Shown: positions 35,613 to 45,484 of the stretch, piece after piece | Numbering within the stretch: the first letter of the stretch is position 1 | Layout: each line of letters opens with the position of its first letter | From: JAAGZL01 sp050291725 | GTDB taxonomy: Bacteria > Pseudomonadota > Gammaproteobacteria > Chromatiales > Chromatiaceae | Direction: 5' to 3' | Assembly: GCA_050291725.1 (NCBI GenBank) | Contig: JBNKKH010000017.1 | Location: forward strand, 124,001 to 188,000 | Length of the DNA: 64,000 nucleotides | Program-made: the position numbers and the translations under genes | Notes under the pieces: generated by a model | Told to the model about the DNA's origin: nothing | Database searches by the model: none | Seen by the model: only the letters and a program-made list of their open reading frames with translations

Positions 35613-36415
35613 TGTTGCAACGAGTCCTTCAAAAGCCTAACCTCATTTGAATCTGGAAATTGTCCTTTCAGCTGCATGGAATAGCTAGCTACAGCATCTT
35701 GGTCACCCAGTTTTTGCTCAATTTGCACCCCTAACCAAAGTGACTCCGAGGTGTGTTTGGCAACGCGATGATAACGATTCAGAAAATCTCTAGCTGCTTG
35801 GGTATCACCTGTCTCATAACTAACCTTGGCCATTTGCAGCAGAGCCGTAGAAAAACGTTTATTATGTTGCAGTGCTCGACGTAGGTAGGCTTCAGCTAAA
35901 TCCAAATCCCTATGTTGCCTAGCGCAAATACCAGCATTAGTTAAAGCAACCTCAGGAGTTTTATATAGCGGATTTTTCAACGCGGAATTAAATTGTATAT
36001 CCGCCTCTTTATACTTCTTTTGCCCACATAGAAAGCTACCAAAGGCATTCAATGTGTAGGAGTTTTTAGGCTGTAGGCTTATCGCACGCCTAAAGTGCTT
36101 TTCAGCAAGCTTATTCTCCTTCAGGCGACTATATATGATGGCCAATACATTATGCGACTCACCACTATAGGGATCTAATTCTATGCTCCTTTTGCTATTC
36201 TTTAGTGCATCCCCAAGTTCGCCCTGCTGCATATAGGCGATAGCTAGTCTTAAATAAACATCCCCCGCTCCAGTTCTCTGAGTTCGTCCCAGGGAGCCAG
36301 CAGTATCTGCTACTTCCGTTCCACCAGGGCGAAAACCTGTTGTCTGACAACCAGATAACCCAAAAGTAGATATCATAATTATTGTTACTAAGGCCCTGGA
36401 AAGTTCCAATTTCAC
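35609..36415 (-). CDS. pilF: type IV pilus biogenesis/stability lipoprotein PilW/PilF
   Basis: PilF (PilW) is an outer-membrane lipoprotein needed for PilQ secretin assembly. The 268-residue protein has a lipobox LSGC (Cys near 23) and about six tetratricopeptide repeats, including LRLAIAYMQQGELGDALKNS and AEKHFRRAISLQPKNSYTLN. It starts at GTG, overlapping the rlmN stop (GTGA). The gene between rlmN and rodZ is in its standard place. Confidence 0.92.
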   Translation of the reverse strand: MKLELSRALVTIIMISTFGLSGCQTTGFRPGGTEVADTAGSLGRTQRTGAGDVYLRLAIAYMQQGELGDALKNSKRSIELDPYSGESHNVLAIIYSRLKENKLAEKHFRRAISLQPKNSYTLNAFGSFLCGQKKYKEADIQFNSALKNPLYKTPEVALTNAGICARQHRDLDLAEAYLRRALQHNKRFSTALLQMAKVSYETGDTQAARDFLNRYHRVAKHTSESLWLGVQIEQKLGDQDAVASYSMQLKGQFPDSNEVRLLKDSLQQ

Positions 36416-37503
36416 TTTGTTATTCCTCCATAGGAGACATTATCATTTTCTAGTGTGCGTCTACTTTTATCTTTTACTCTGCCCACCAACTGCCCACAAG
36501 CAGCGTCAATATCGCCACCCCGCGTCTTTCTGGTGATGGATATTATGCCAGCCTTCATCAATCTCTGCCTAAATGCTTCGACCTTTTCGGGAGGAGAAGT
36601 CTTATAGTCGCTACCAGGGAACGGATTAAACGGAATCAAATTCATCTTTGAAGGAGTGCCTTCCAGTAATCTAATCAACTGCTTAGCGTGAGCAATGGAG
36701 TCATTTATTCCATCTAGCATCACATATTCCCAAGTAACTTTACGCCTTTTATCACCCTTCACAAAATCGCGACAGGCTGGAATTAGCTCCTCTAACGGAT
36801 ATTTTTTATTGATCGGTACCAGTTGATCTCGTAACTCATTATTGGGCGCATGTAGTGATACGGCCAGACTAACATCACTCACCTCGTGCAACTCTCGCAG
36901 TGCCGGCACTACCCCCGCAGTACTGACTGTAACCCGGTATTTTGACAGCCCGTAGGCTAGGTCATCCTGCATGATATTCATCGCTGTAACTACGGCAGCT
37001 AAATTAGCCAGTGGTTCCCCCATACCCATCAAAACCACATTAGTTAGAGACTCATCCATCATTCTCACTGCAACCCACACCTGACCTATAATCTCAGCAG
37101 CAGTGAGATTGCGGTTAAATCCCTGCTTGGCAGTTGAACAGAAACTGCAGTCCAGGGCGCAGCCCACTTGGGATGATACACAGAGAGTCGTGCGCCCATC
37201 ATCTGGGATCATCACCGTCTCAATCCGGTTATTGCAATCCAGCTCCAGCAGCCACTTGCGGGTTCCATCCTTAGATGGCTGCTCCAAAATCACCTCTGGT
37301 ACTTTAATCTCACTCACCAGCTTAAGCTGGGCACGCAGCTTCTTACTCAAATCTGTCATAAGATCAAAGTCAGTAATTCCGTGCTTGTGGATCCACTTCA
37401 GTACCTGACGGGCATGAAAGGTCTTGAATCCCATCTCCTCGAAATAGGACTCCATGGCCTTGCGATCCAGACCCAGCAGATTAATTTTTTCCTGTGATGC
37501 CAA
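36412..37503 (-). CDS. rlmN: dual-specificity rRNA/tRNA (adenine-C2) methyltransferase
   Basis: RlmN is a radical-SAM enzyme that methylates A2503 of 23S rRNA and A37 of some tRNAs. In this 363-residue protein the iron-sulfur motif is CALDCSFC near residue 115 (CxxxCxxC). The catalytic cysteines near the C-terminus include AACGQL near 340, and GMGEPLAN is present. The start is a TTG without a good ribosome-binding site, so the true N-terminus is uncertain. It is the first gene of the rlmN-pilF-rodZ-hisS run. Confidence 0.94.
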   Translation of the reverse strand: MASQEKINLLGLDRKAMESYFEEMGFKTFHARQVLKWIHKHGITDFDLMTDLSKKLRAQLKLVSEIKVPEVILEQPSKDGTRKWLLELDCNNRIETVMIPDDGRTTLCVSSQVGCALDCSFCSTAKQGFNRNLTAAEIIGQVWVAVRMMDESLTNVVLMGMGEPLANLAAVVTAMNIMQDDLAYGLSKYRVTVSTAGVVPALRELHEVSDVSLAVSLHAPNNELRDQLVPINKKYPLEELIPACRDFVKGDKRRKVTWEYVMLDGINDSIAHAKQLIRLLEGTPSKMNLIPFNPFPGSDYKTSPPEKVEAFRQRLMKAGIISITRKTRGGDIDAACGQLVGRVKDKSRRTLENDNVSYGGITK

Positions 37504-37668
37504 TATAGACTCAATAAACTATAAATAAATGCGGTAACTATTTGATCCTCATGGAGGAAAGAAGCCATCGCCTCCAGAGCGAACAGTTACAAATCAGCGG
37601 ATTAGTTTACCTTGCGCGGGGGTACGCTGGCAAAAATATCAGATCAGAGTGTGAGATAGTACAGAGAG

Positions 37669-39885
37669 CTAGATTCTACGTTTAACTTCCAGGACATCTG
37701 GCAGCTGGGCAATCTTTCCCAAAACCATACTTAGATGCTTCATGTCGCTGATTTCTATAGTAAATCTCATGGATGCCTGATCTGTGCGTCGGTCAGACCT
37801 GGTATTTACCCCGGTGAGATCAATCCCTTCACTAGTCAGAATTGATGAAATATCACGCAGTAGACCCTTGCGGTCATTGGCTAAAACCTGAATATCTACC
37901 TGATAGGATGAGTCTTCATAATCTTCGCTCCAACTAACCTGCGCCAACCTATCATGCATGGATGGACTCATCTTTCTGATAATGGAGCAGTCACTCCTAT
38001 GCACCGTTACCCCGTGCCCCCGGGTGATAAAGCCGATAATAGGATCGTACGGCACCGGTTTGCAGCAGTGGGCAATATGGGTCATAAGATTATCTACCCC
38101 TTCCACCACAACTTCGCTGCCTGCTTTCTTTTTGACCTCTTGATGGCGCCGCCGGGGATGAAACAGATCAGAATCATTTACCGGTATCTGACGGCTTCTC
38201 ATTCCCAGAGCCAGATTGACCGGGGACAGGTCACCCCTGCCGATAGCAGCGTATAGATCATCTGCCTTGGTGAAATTGTGCCGCTTGGCCTCTTGTTGCA
38301 AATCTGGGCTGGCAACACCAAGACGGGACAACTCACGCTCCAGACTACTTAGACCAATAAGCACATGCTCGTTGTAGTTCTGATGCTTAAACCACTGCCT
38401 AACCTTGGAGCGGGCGGTGGATGTCTTGAGATATCCCATGCCGGGATTGAGCCAATCCCTGCTGGGTTTGGCCTCTTTGGCAGTTAAAATCTCCACTGTC
38501 TGAGCATTCTGCAGCGGCTGGGTAAGCTGCACAATCCGCCCATCCACCTTGGCACCACGACAGCTGTGACCCACCTCGGTGTGTATATGGTAGGCAAAAT
38601 CCAATGCCGTGGAACCCTTGGGCAACTCAATCACATTACCCTTGGGTGTAAACACATACACCTGATCAGCCTCAAGGTCGGCCTTAGCAGTCTCTGAAAG
38701 ATCTTGTTGACCATTCTCCTCCGATCCCTGCGACTTCAGCCAGGTACGCATAAGAGCGATACGACGCTCGAATTCAGCATCCTGTTTCCCGCTCTCTTTG
38801 TAGCGCCAGTGAGCTGCCACTCCCAGCTCTGCATGTTCATGCATATCTCTGCTGCGAATCTGCACCTCCATTACCTTACCTGCTGGTCCAATTACCGCGG
38901 TGTGGATGGAGCGATATAGATTGGCCTTCGGAGTAGCAATATAGTCATCAAATTCACCGGGGATATGGCGCCAAAGACCATGCACCACACCCAGAGCGGT
39001 GTAACAATCAGCCTCATTTTCCACCAATACCCGCATAGCGCGCAGATCAAAAATCTGGTCGATACCCACCGACTTACGCTGCATCTTCTTCCATATGCTG
39101 TAGATATGCTTGGGACGCCCGGTAATATCTGCCTTCAGCCCGATGGCCTCGAACTTCTTCTGTAACAGTTCAATAACATCTGCTACAAATTTTTCACGCT
39201 CGGTACGCCTACCATCCAGTTGACCAGCAATATCTTTATAGGTATCCGGCTCCATAAAGCGTAGACAGAGATCCTCTAGTTCCCACTTAATCTGCCAGAT
39301 GCCCAGTCTATTAGCCAAGGGGGCGTAGATATCGTAGGTCTCCCTCGCCTCCCAATATCTCTGCTCCTCCGGCAGATATTTCAGACCTCGCATCATGTTC
39401 AGGCGTTCTGCCAACACTATAAGTACAACTCGGATATCTTCTGCCAGAGCCAGCAACATACGACGCAAATTCTCAGCATGGCGCTCTTCATCCCTGCGGC
39501 TGGCTCCAACTGATGACTCAGCGACCAATCCAATCCGATCCAGATCTTTTACCAGACCTACAATCTCTTCACCAAACCTGCTTGCGATCACTATAGGATC
39601 ATACTCAATCCCAAACAGGCCATAGTGCAGAATAGTAGCGGCCAAACTCTCTCCATCCATGGAGAGATCATTCAGAATATCGGAAATAGCCAAGGCCCGA
39701 TGCAGATGTTCCGAAAACCCTTCCTGGCCAGCCTCTTGCTGCATATCTGCCACAAACAGACAGGCATCTTCCAGCGGCAGCAGATCCTCTTCACTTCTGC
39801 CATCAGCAACACCCTGCAACCACGACTCTACGTCTGTCTGGCAGAAATCGCGATTGCCACTGCTTTTGGAATTGACCGTTACCAT
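37669..39885 (-). CDS. relA: GTP pyrophosphokinase RelA
   Basis: RelA makes (p)ppGpp on stalled ribosomes. The 738-residue protein starts at ATG 39885; GTG at 39897 lies within a hairpin stem. The hydrolase domain (about 25-190) has lost the HD pair (ATILHYGLFG instead of LHD), so it should be a synthetase only. The synthetase domain carries EFDDYIA near 309, the acidic ExDD form typical of RelA rather than the RxKD of SpoT. A TGS domain (VYVFTPKGNVIELPKGS, about 400-460), zinc-finger region (AHCCKP) and C-terminal ACT follow. Confidence 0.95.
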   Translation of the reverse strand: MVTVNSKSSGNRDFCQTDVESWLQGVADGRSEEDLLPLEDACLFVADMQQEAGQEGFSEHLHRALAISDILNDLSMDGESLAATILHYGLFGIEYDPIVIASRFGEEIVGLVKDLDRIGLVAESSVGASRRDEERHAENLRRMLLALAEDIRVVLIVLAERLNMMRGLKYLPEEQRYWEARETYDIYAPLANRLGIWQIKWELEDLCLRFMEPDTYKDIAGQLDGRRTEREKFVADVIELLQKKFEAIGLKADITGRPKHIYSIWKKMQRKSVGIDQIFDLRAMRVLVENEADCYTALGVVHGLWRHIPGEFDDYIATPKANLYRSIHTAVIGPAGKVMEVQIRSRDMHEHAELGVAAHWRYKESGKQDAEFERRIALMRTWLKSQGSEENGQQDLSETAKADLEADQVYVFTPKGNVIELPKGSTALDFAYHIHTEVGHSCRGAKVDGRIVQLTQPLQNAQTVEILTAKEAKPSRDWLNPGMGYLKTSTARSKVRQWFKHQNYNEHVLIGLSSLERELSRLGVASPDLQQEAKRHNFTKADDLYAAIGRGDLSPVNLALGMRSRQIPVNDSDLFHPRRRHQEVKKKAGSEVVVEGVDNLMTHIAHCCKPVPYDPIIGFITRGHGVTVHRSDCSIIRKMSPSMHDRLAQVSWSEDYEDSSYQVDIQVLANDRKGLLRDISSILTSEGIDLTGVNTRSDRRTDQASMRFTIEISDMKHLSMVLGKIAQLPDVLEVKRRI

Positions 39886-39896
39886 TCTATTTTTCA

Positions 39897-39922
39897 CGTT
39901 TGGATCATCACTGATCCAAACG
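39897..39922. repeat. Perfect 11-bp hairpin between htpG and relA
   Basis: CGTTTGGATCA (39897-39907), loop TCAC, and its complement (39912-39922). It sits between the htpG stop and the relA start. No T run follows in the reading direction, so it may be an attenuating or RNA-stability element. Confidence 0.6.
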
Positions 39923-39930
39923 AACCTTAG

Positions 39931-41823
39931 TTAACTAAGCATTAGTTTGTTTAGACGATGTACAAATCCTGCTGGATCCTCCAACTGCCCCCCCTCCGCC
40001 AGCAAAGCCTGGTCGAACAGGATCTGGGAGAGATCGGCGAAGATATCTTCGTCCGGCTCCTGGTCCATACGTTTCAGGAGCGAATGTTCAGGATTGATCT
40101 CCATAATCGGCTGAGTCTTCGGCGCGTTCTGCCCCAACTGCTCCATTACCCGCTGCAGGTTGGCACTCATGTCATAATCACCCACCACCAGACAAGCGGG
40201 GGATTCGGTGAGTCGATTACTCACCCGCACCTCTTTCACACCCTCGCCCAAGACGTTCTGAATACGCTCCAGCAGACCCTTGTGCTCCTCGGCGGCTTTC
40301 TCTAACTCCTCCTTAGCCTCTTTATCGTCCATATCACCCAGGTCCAGCTGCCCCTTGGCCACAGACTGAATATGCTTACCCTGATAGTCGTTGAGATGGG
40401 TTACTAGCCATTCGTCCACTCGGTCGGTAAGCAGCAGCACCTCTACATCTTTCTTCTTGAACACCTCCAGATGGGGGCTGTGGTTGGCAGCAGCATGAGT
40501 GTCAGCAGTTATATAGTAGATCTTCTCCTGCTTCTCCTGCATGCGCTCAATATAATCGTCCAGAGAAACGGTCTGCTCCTTTCCTTCTGACTTGGTGGTA
40601 GCAAAACGCAGCAGCCCGGCGATCTTCTCCTTGTTACCATGGTCCTCGGCAGGACCTTCTTTCAGCACATTACCAAACTCTTTCCAGAATTTCTGGTATT
40701 TTTCGCTATCATCCTTGGCCATTTTCTCCAGCAGACCCAGCACCCGCTTGGTGTTGGCGCTGCGAATAGAGTCAATTTTCTTGTCGTGCTGCAGTATCTC
40801 ACGGGATACGTTTAGTGGCAGATCATCGGAATCCACCACACCCTTCACAAAACGCAGGTAGTGCGGCATCAGTTTGTCCGCTTCGTCCATGATGAACACC
40901 CGGCGCACATAGAGCTTCACTCCATGCTTCTGCTCACGGTCCCAGAGATCAAAAGGCGCACGACCTGGAATATAGAGCAGTGAGCTGTACTCATTGGCTC
41001 CTTCCACCCGATTGTGCACATGGGCCAGCGGATCTTCAAAGTCATGGCCGATGTGCTTATAGAATTCGTTGTACTCCTCTGCAGAGACCTCGGACTTGTT
41101 GCGCATCCACAGAGCGGTACCCTTGTTGACCTGCTCCCACTCCGGCTCTTTTTTCTCTGCATCCTCACCATAGAGCTCTTCCAGCATCTCAATGGGAATG
41201 GAGACGTGATCGGAGAACTTGCTGATAATGGAGCGCAGACGGAACGCCTCTAGGAACTCATCCTCACCCTCGCGCAGATGCAAAGTAATATCGGTGCCGC
41301 GCCCTATCTTCTCTAATGTCTCAATGGTGTAGTCACCCTCGCCACTGGATTCCCAGCGCACGCCGTGCTCCGCACCTAGACCGGCACGCCGGGTCACCAT
41401 AGTAACTTTGTCGGCTACGATAAAGGCAGAGTAGAAACCGACACCGAACTGACCAATGAGCTGACTGTCTTCAGCCTGTTCGCCACTCATGGACTCCAGA
41501 AAGCGGCGGGTGCCTGAGGTGGCTATGGAACCTATGATATCGGTAACCTCTTGACGATTCATGCCTATGCCGTTGTCAGAGATAGTGATGGTGCGGCGCT
41601 CCTTGTCCAGGGAGACCCGAATACGCAGATTCGGCTCCTCTTCATAAAGGGCGTCGTCGGAGAGTGCCTCAAAACGCAGCTTCTCCGCTGCATCCGATGC
41701 GTTGGATACAAGCTCTCGCAGGAAAATCTCTTTATTGCTGTAGAGAGAACGGATCACTAGGTTCAGTACCTGGCTAACCTCAGCCTGAAACTCCAGTGTC
41801 TCCTTGTGTGCATCAACGGTCAT
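39931..41823 (-). CDS. htpG: molecular chaperone HtpG (Hsp90)
   Basis: A 630-residue Hsp90 that remodels client proteins using ATP. The GHKL nucleotide site is intact: ELVSNASDA near 37, SDNGIGM near 78 and GQFGVGFYS near 120. The middle domain has GVVDSDDLPLNVSRE near 330, and the C-terminal dimerisation domain is complete. GGAGG lies ten bases before the ATG. It shares an upstream region with divergent pgm and lies 45 bases before relA. Confidence 0.97.
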   Translation of the reverse strand: MTVDAHKETLEFQAEVSQVLNLVIRSLYSNKEIFLRELVSNASDAAEKLRFEALSDDALYEEEPNLRIRVSLDKERRTITISDNGIGMNRQEVTDIIGSIATSGTRRFLESMSGEQAEDSQLIGQFGVGFYSAFIVADKVTMVTRRAGLGAEHGVRWESSGEGDYTIETLEKIGRGTDITLHLREGEDEFLEAFRLRSIISKFSDHVSIPIEMLEELYGEDAEKKEPEWEQVNKGTALWMRNKSEVSAEEYNEFYKHIGHDFEDPLAHVHNRVEGANEYSSLLYIPGRAPFDLWDREQKHGVKLYVRRVFIMDEADKLMPHYLRFVKGVVDSDDLPLNVSREILQHDKKIDSIRSANTKRVLGLLEKMAKDDSEKYQKFWKEFGNVLKEGPAEDHGNKEKIAGLLRFATTKSEGKEQTVSLDDYIERMQEKQEKIYYITADTHAAANHSPHLEVFKKKDVEVLLLTDRVDEWLVTHLNDYQGKHIQSVAKGQLDLGDMDDKEAKEELEKAAEEHKGLLERIQNVLGEGVKEVRVSNRLTESPACLVVGDYDMSANLQRVMEQLGQNAPKTQPIMEINPEHSLLKRMDQEPDEDIFADLSQILFDQALLAEGGQLEDPAGFVHRLNKLMLS

Positions 41824-41969
41824 GTCTTACTTAGCCTCCAAAATACTTTCTAATTCAGATTGTTATGTAACTTGCAACGGTTATTCATTGCTGCAGGCAG
41901 CTCCACTGGCCACCTCAGCCCGTTTAAAGATGGTAACATGCGGCCCATCCTGATATTTTCAAGGGTAAA

Positions 41970-41998
41970 TTGTCTACACAGGCATGAAAAATTATACT
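41970..41998 (+). promoter_or_regulatory. Sigma-70-type promoter of pgm
   Basis: TTGTCT (41970-41975), exactly 17 bases, then TATACT (41993-41998), predicting a start about 45 bases before the pgm ATG. Confidence 0.5.
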
Positions 41999-42048
41999 CT
42001 GCCAAATCAGTTAGCCAACAGGCATCCAACTAGACAGGTAATCTCATA

Positions 42049-43683
42049 ATGGAAATAAAAAGCATAAGGACTCAGCCTTTCCAAGATCAGCGCCCCGGCA
42101 CCTCCGGACTACGCAAAAAAGTTACCCAATTTCAGCGGGAGCACTATCTGGAGAACTTCGTCCAATCCATATTTGATACCCAGGGTGATCTCAAGGGCGC
42201 ATCCATGGTGTTAGGGGGTGATGGACGCTACTACAACCGAGAGGCTATTCAGATCATTCTCAGAATGGCAGCAGCCAACGGCGTTGCTGAAGTGATTGTG
42301 GGCCAAAGCGGACTACTCTCTACGCCTGCTGCTTCTTGTGTAATCAGAAAATATGAAACCAAGGGCGGAATCATACTCTCTGCCAGCCACAACCCGGGCG
42401 GACCAAATGCTGACTTTGGCATCAAATTCAATGTACCTAATGGTGGGCCAGCTCCTGAGGGAGTAACTGATGCGATCTACCAACGCACCAAGGAGATTGA
42501 GCAATATCTGATCACCGACACAGCAGACATAGATCTAGATACTATCGGCAGCATAAACATAGGTAACACAACAATCAGGATTATCGATCCAGTAGATGAC
42601 TACGCTGAGTTGATGCAGAAGCTGTTTGACTTCAATGCCATTCACCAGATGTTCAACACCGGCACCTTTGAGATGCGCTTCGATGCCATGCATGCCATTA
42701 CCGGCCCTTACGCCACCCGCATCCTGGAAGATACGCTTGGCGCCAGCCCCGGAACAGTCATAAATGGAACCCCGCTAGAAGATTTTGGTGGTGGCCACCC
42801 TGACCCTAACCTAGTACATGCCCATGAGATAGTGGAGCTTACCAACGGCTTTGAACCGGTAGACTTTGCTGCGGCATCTGATGGCGATGGCGATCGCAAC
42901 ATGATTCTAGGCAAAGCGTTTTTTGTCACCCCAAGCGATAGCCTGGCCATATTGGCAGCCAACGCCCACCTGCTGCCAGGTTACCCAATGGGCATAAGCG
43001 GCATTGCCCGCTCCATGCCAACTAGTCAGGCAGCGGATAGAGTGGCAGAGGCTATGGGTATTGATTGTTACGAAACACCCACCGGCTGGAAGTTCTTCGG
43101 CAACCTGTTGGATGCCGGAAAAATAACCATATGCGGCGAAGAGAGCTTCGGTACAGGATCTAACCATGTGCGGGAAAAAGATGGACTCTGGGCAGTACTG
43201 TTCTGGCTAAACCTGCTGGCAGTTAAAAAACAATCCGTACGCAAAATTGTACAGGACCACTGGCACAGATTTGGTCGTAACTACTACAGCAGATACGACT
43301 ATGAAGGAATAGATAAAGAGTCAGCAGAAGGGTTGATACAACACATCCAGGATCTTCTTCCCTCTCTACCAGGGAGAGAGTACGGACCTTACAGAGTAGA
43401 GTTTGCAGACAACTTCAGCTACACCGACCCGGTAGATAACAGCCTGTCTGAGAACCAAGGAATACGCATAGGCTTCAGCAACGGTGCCAGAATCGTCTTC
43501 CGCCTATCTGGAACCGGCACCGAAGGTGCTACTTTACGAATATATCTTGAGAGATATGAGCCAGATCCTGCAAAACAGCAACAACAAACCGCTGACGCCA
43601 TTTCCACCCTGGAGGCTATTGCAAAAGAGATGGCACAAATCGAACAACGCACCGGCAGAAACAAGCCGAGTGTAATCACTTAA
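42049..43683 (+). CDS. pgm: phosphoglucomutase (alpha-D-glucose phosphate-specific)
   Basis: It interconverts glucose-1-phosphate and glucose-6-phosphate, feeding glycogen and nucleotide sugars. The 544-residue protein has phosphoserine Ser113 in SASHNPGG, the metal loop DGDGDRN near 283, GEESFGTGSNHVREKDG near 363 and the phosphate loop RLSGTGTEGA near 484. N-terminal RPGTSGLRKKV and GGDGRYYNREAI are closer to the PGM1-like (eukaryote-type) branch than to the E. coli form. AGGTAA precedes the ATG. Confidence 0.95.
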   Translation: MEIKSIRTQPFQDQRPGTSGLRKKVTQFQREHYLENFVQSIFDTQGDLKGASMVLGGDGRYYNREAIQIILRMAAANGVAEVIVGQSGLLSTPAASCVIRKYETKGGIILSASHNPGGPNADFGIKFNVPNGGPAPEGVTDAIYQRTKEIEQYLITDTADIDLDTIGSINIGNTTIRIIDPVDDYAELMQKLFDFNAIHQMFNTGTFEMRFDAMHAITGPYATRILEDTLGASPGTVINGTPLEDFGGGHPDPNLVHAHEIVELTNGFEPVDFAAASDGDGDRNMILGKAFFVTPSDSLAILAANAHLLPGYPMGISGIARSMPTSQAADRVAEAMGIDCYETPTGWKFFGNLLDAGKITICGEESFGTGSNHVREKDGLWAVLFWLNLLAVKKQSVRKIVQDHWHRFGRNYYSRYDYEGIDKESAEGLIQHIQDLLPSLPGREYGPYRVEFADNFSYTDPVDNSLSENQGIRIGFSNGARIVFRLSGTGTEGATLRIYLERYEPDPAKQQQQTADAISTLEAIAKEMAQIEQRTGRNKPSVIT

Positions 43684-43688
43684 CAGAC

Positions 43689-43716
43689 AAAAGGGACGCC
43701 CACAATCGGGCGTCCC
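43689..43716 (-). terminator. Rho-independent terminator of the minus-strand PEP-CTERM gene
   Basis: GGGACGCCC (43693-43701) pairs with GGGCGTCCC (43708-43716), loop of six. On the minus strand it is followed by TTTTGTCTGTT. It lies between convergent stops and may serve both genes weakly. Confidence 0.75.
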
Positions 43717-43735
43717 AATCCGCAACACCACTCAA

Positions 43736-45241
43736 CTAGTTACACTGTTTACGGCGACGAGAAAGAAGCAAGCCAACCAAACCAGACCCCATCAGCCAAA
43801 TGGTGGCAGGTAGCGGAACCGCCTGGATATCAAGCTTATACAGAGTAGTGGTAAGACTACCTTCGTTGGCAACGGCTAGCCAAAAATCCCCGATCTCATC
43901 CATAAAGGCCAGCAATCCCTCTGGCTCTAAATCACCAATATTCAGGAGCCAATCTAGAAAATATGGATTGTTGGGATCTGTTATATCCCAGGCCATGGTA
44001 GCGTGTGCACGTTCAAGGCCAATAAAGGCAAGGGTGTGAACGCCAATATCCAGCAGGAACACCCCTTCAGGCTCTGGGCCTTTATTATCACTACGGTTAT
44101 CTGGCCACAGCCCTGGATGATCGCTGGCTAATAGCTGTTCAATAGCATCACCACTGTCCCATACCAGATCGCCGCTCTCATCCCAGATAGAGAAAGAGCG
44201 AGCGCCATAGCTATGCAACACATCAATATCTCCATCTCCGTCAGTATCGCCATCAATGGTTGATATTTCCAAACGATCCAAACCTGTTATATCCACTGAG
44301 GGATCAATGTTTGCATCTTTAACACGCTCATCTTCATTGCGAGCGTCGCCCTCATTAGCGGTAACTAGATAGGTATTACCATCTTTGGCTTCATAGGCAT
44401 CAATACTATCCGGCATGTACATGCCTTGCACATTTTCAGTAGTAATATTTGCCCCATCCTTATCTGTGGCATCCAGACCATTGCCTGCGATGCTGTGATC
44501 TTTGGTGCCAAGAGATACCACATCTATAACCTTATTAGTGTTTAGATTAACTATGGCTAGGGAGTTGTTCTCTTGTAGAGTCACATATGCCATGTCACCT
44601 GATACAGCAATGTACTCTGGTTCCAGATCGGTAGCAGCATCAACCCCTGGAAAAATGCGCACCCCCTGGCGGCGCAGATAATTTTCCTGTCCGTTATAGT
44701 CAGTAAAGCCTGCAGTATCAACACTATATCCGTTGCCGGGATCAATGATAGAGATGGAGCCTTCAGGATCAACACCGCCATCAGCCTCCCCTTCGTTTGC
44801 CACCAGCAATCGTCCATCGCTAGTAAACTTCACCATATCTGGGTTGGCACCAACGGTGACTTGGCTTAGCTCTGCTCCAGTAGCGGTATTATAAAAAACA
44901 ACCTTACCTGGATCGGTTATGGTCGACGCTGATATTGCTACTGCCGCAATACCATTTTTTATAGCAACAGAGTTAACTGACCCATAAGAGCTGGTATCAA
45001 TACCTGAAACAAGGCTACCGCTGCTGCTGAGTATATCTATGCCGTTTGAACCCGTAACCCAGAAATTACCACTGCTGCTATCGCGAGCCACAATTTCTGA
45101 ACCACCGCTGTACGTACCTGCCATACCATGCTGAAAGGACCACTCAACAGTTGATGACAACGAAAGCGTACCACTCATACCAGCTATGGGTAGTGACAAA
45201 ATAGTCAGGGCAGACAGACCAACAAGTAGTTTATTCTTCAT
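43736..45241 (-). CDS. choice-of-anchor I family beta-propeller protein with PEP-CTERM sorting signal
   Basis: A 501-residue secreted protein with a signal peptide ending AGMSG. The body is a repeat-rich beta-propeller: TVGANPDMVKFTSDGRLLVANEGEAD and PEGSISIIDPG are typical of the choice-of-anchor I family, found fused to various surface anchors. The C-terminus has VPLPATIWLMGSG, a short hydrophobic helix and RRRK, the exosortase-recognised PEP-CTERM signal. It should be exported and anchored or released through an exosortase, which is not in the window. Acidic DGDTDGDGDID stretches suggest calcium binding. Function unknown. Confidence 0.85.
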   Translation of the reverse strand: MKNKLLVGLSALTILSLPIAGMSGTLSLSSTVEWSFQHGMAGTYSGGSEIVARDSSSGNFWVTGSNGIDILSSSGSLVSGIDTSSYGSVNSVAIKNGIAAVAISASTITDPGKVVFYNTATGAELSQVTVGANPDMVKFTSDGRLLVANEGEADGGVDPEGSISIIDPGNGYSVDTAGFTDYNGQENYLRRQGVRIFPGVDAATDLEPEYIAVSGDMAYVTLQENNSLAIVNLNTNKVIDVVSLGTKDHSIAGNGLDATDKDGANITTENVQGMYMPDSIDAYEAKDGNTYLVTANEGDARNEDERVKDANIDPSVDITGLDRLEISTIDGDTDGDGDIDVLHSYGARSFSIWDESGDLVWDSGDAIEQLLASDHPGLWPDNRSDNKGPEPEGVFLLDIGVHTLAFIGLERAHATMAWDITDPNNPYFLDWLLNIGDLEPEGLLAFMDEIGDFWLAVANEGSLTTTLYKLDIQAVPLPATIWLMGSGLVGLLLSRRRKQCN

Positions 45242-45484
45242 CGTTCACCTCATTAATTCAGGGATGGAGCTGATTGGTATATGAACGCAAATGATTGTAC
45301 CTGCCACGTTTTACAATTTTCTTACCGTAATTGTACTTTTGGGCAACACAACAGATAGTCCACATATTGGTGACTAGATTGTCTGCACCTCTGCTGACAT
45401 CACACTAATCTCTAAGGATTATTTTGCCTTTTACCTATTGTTGGATTTAAGATGCCTATGCAAGCCACTAACTAGAGGATTCAC

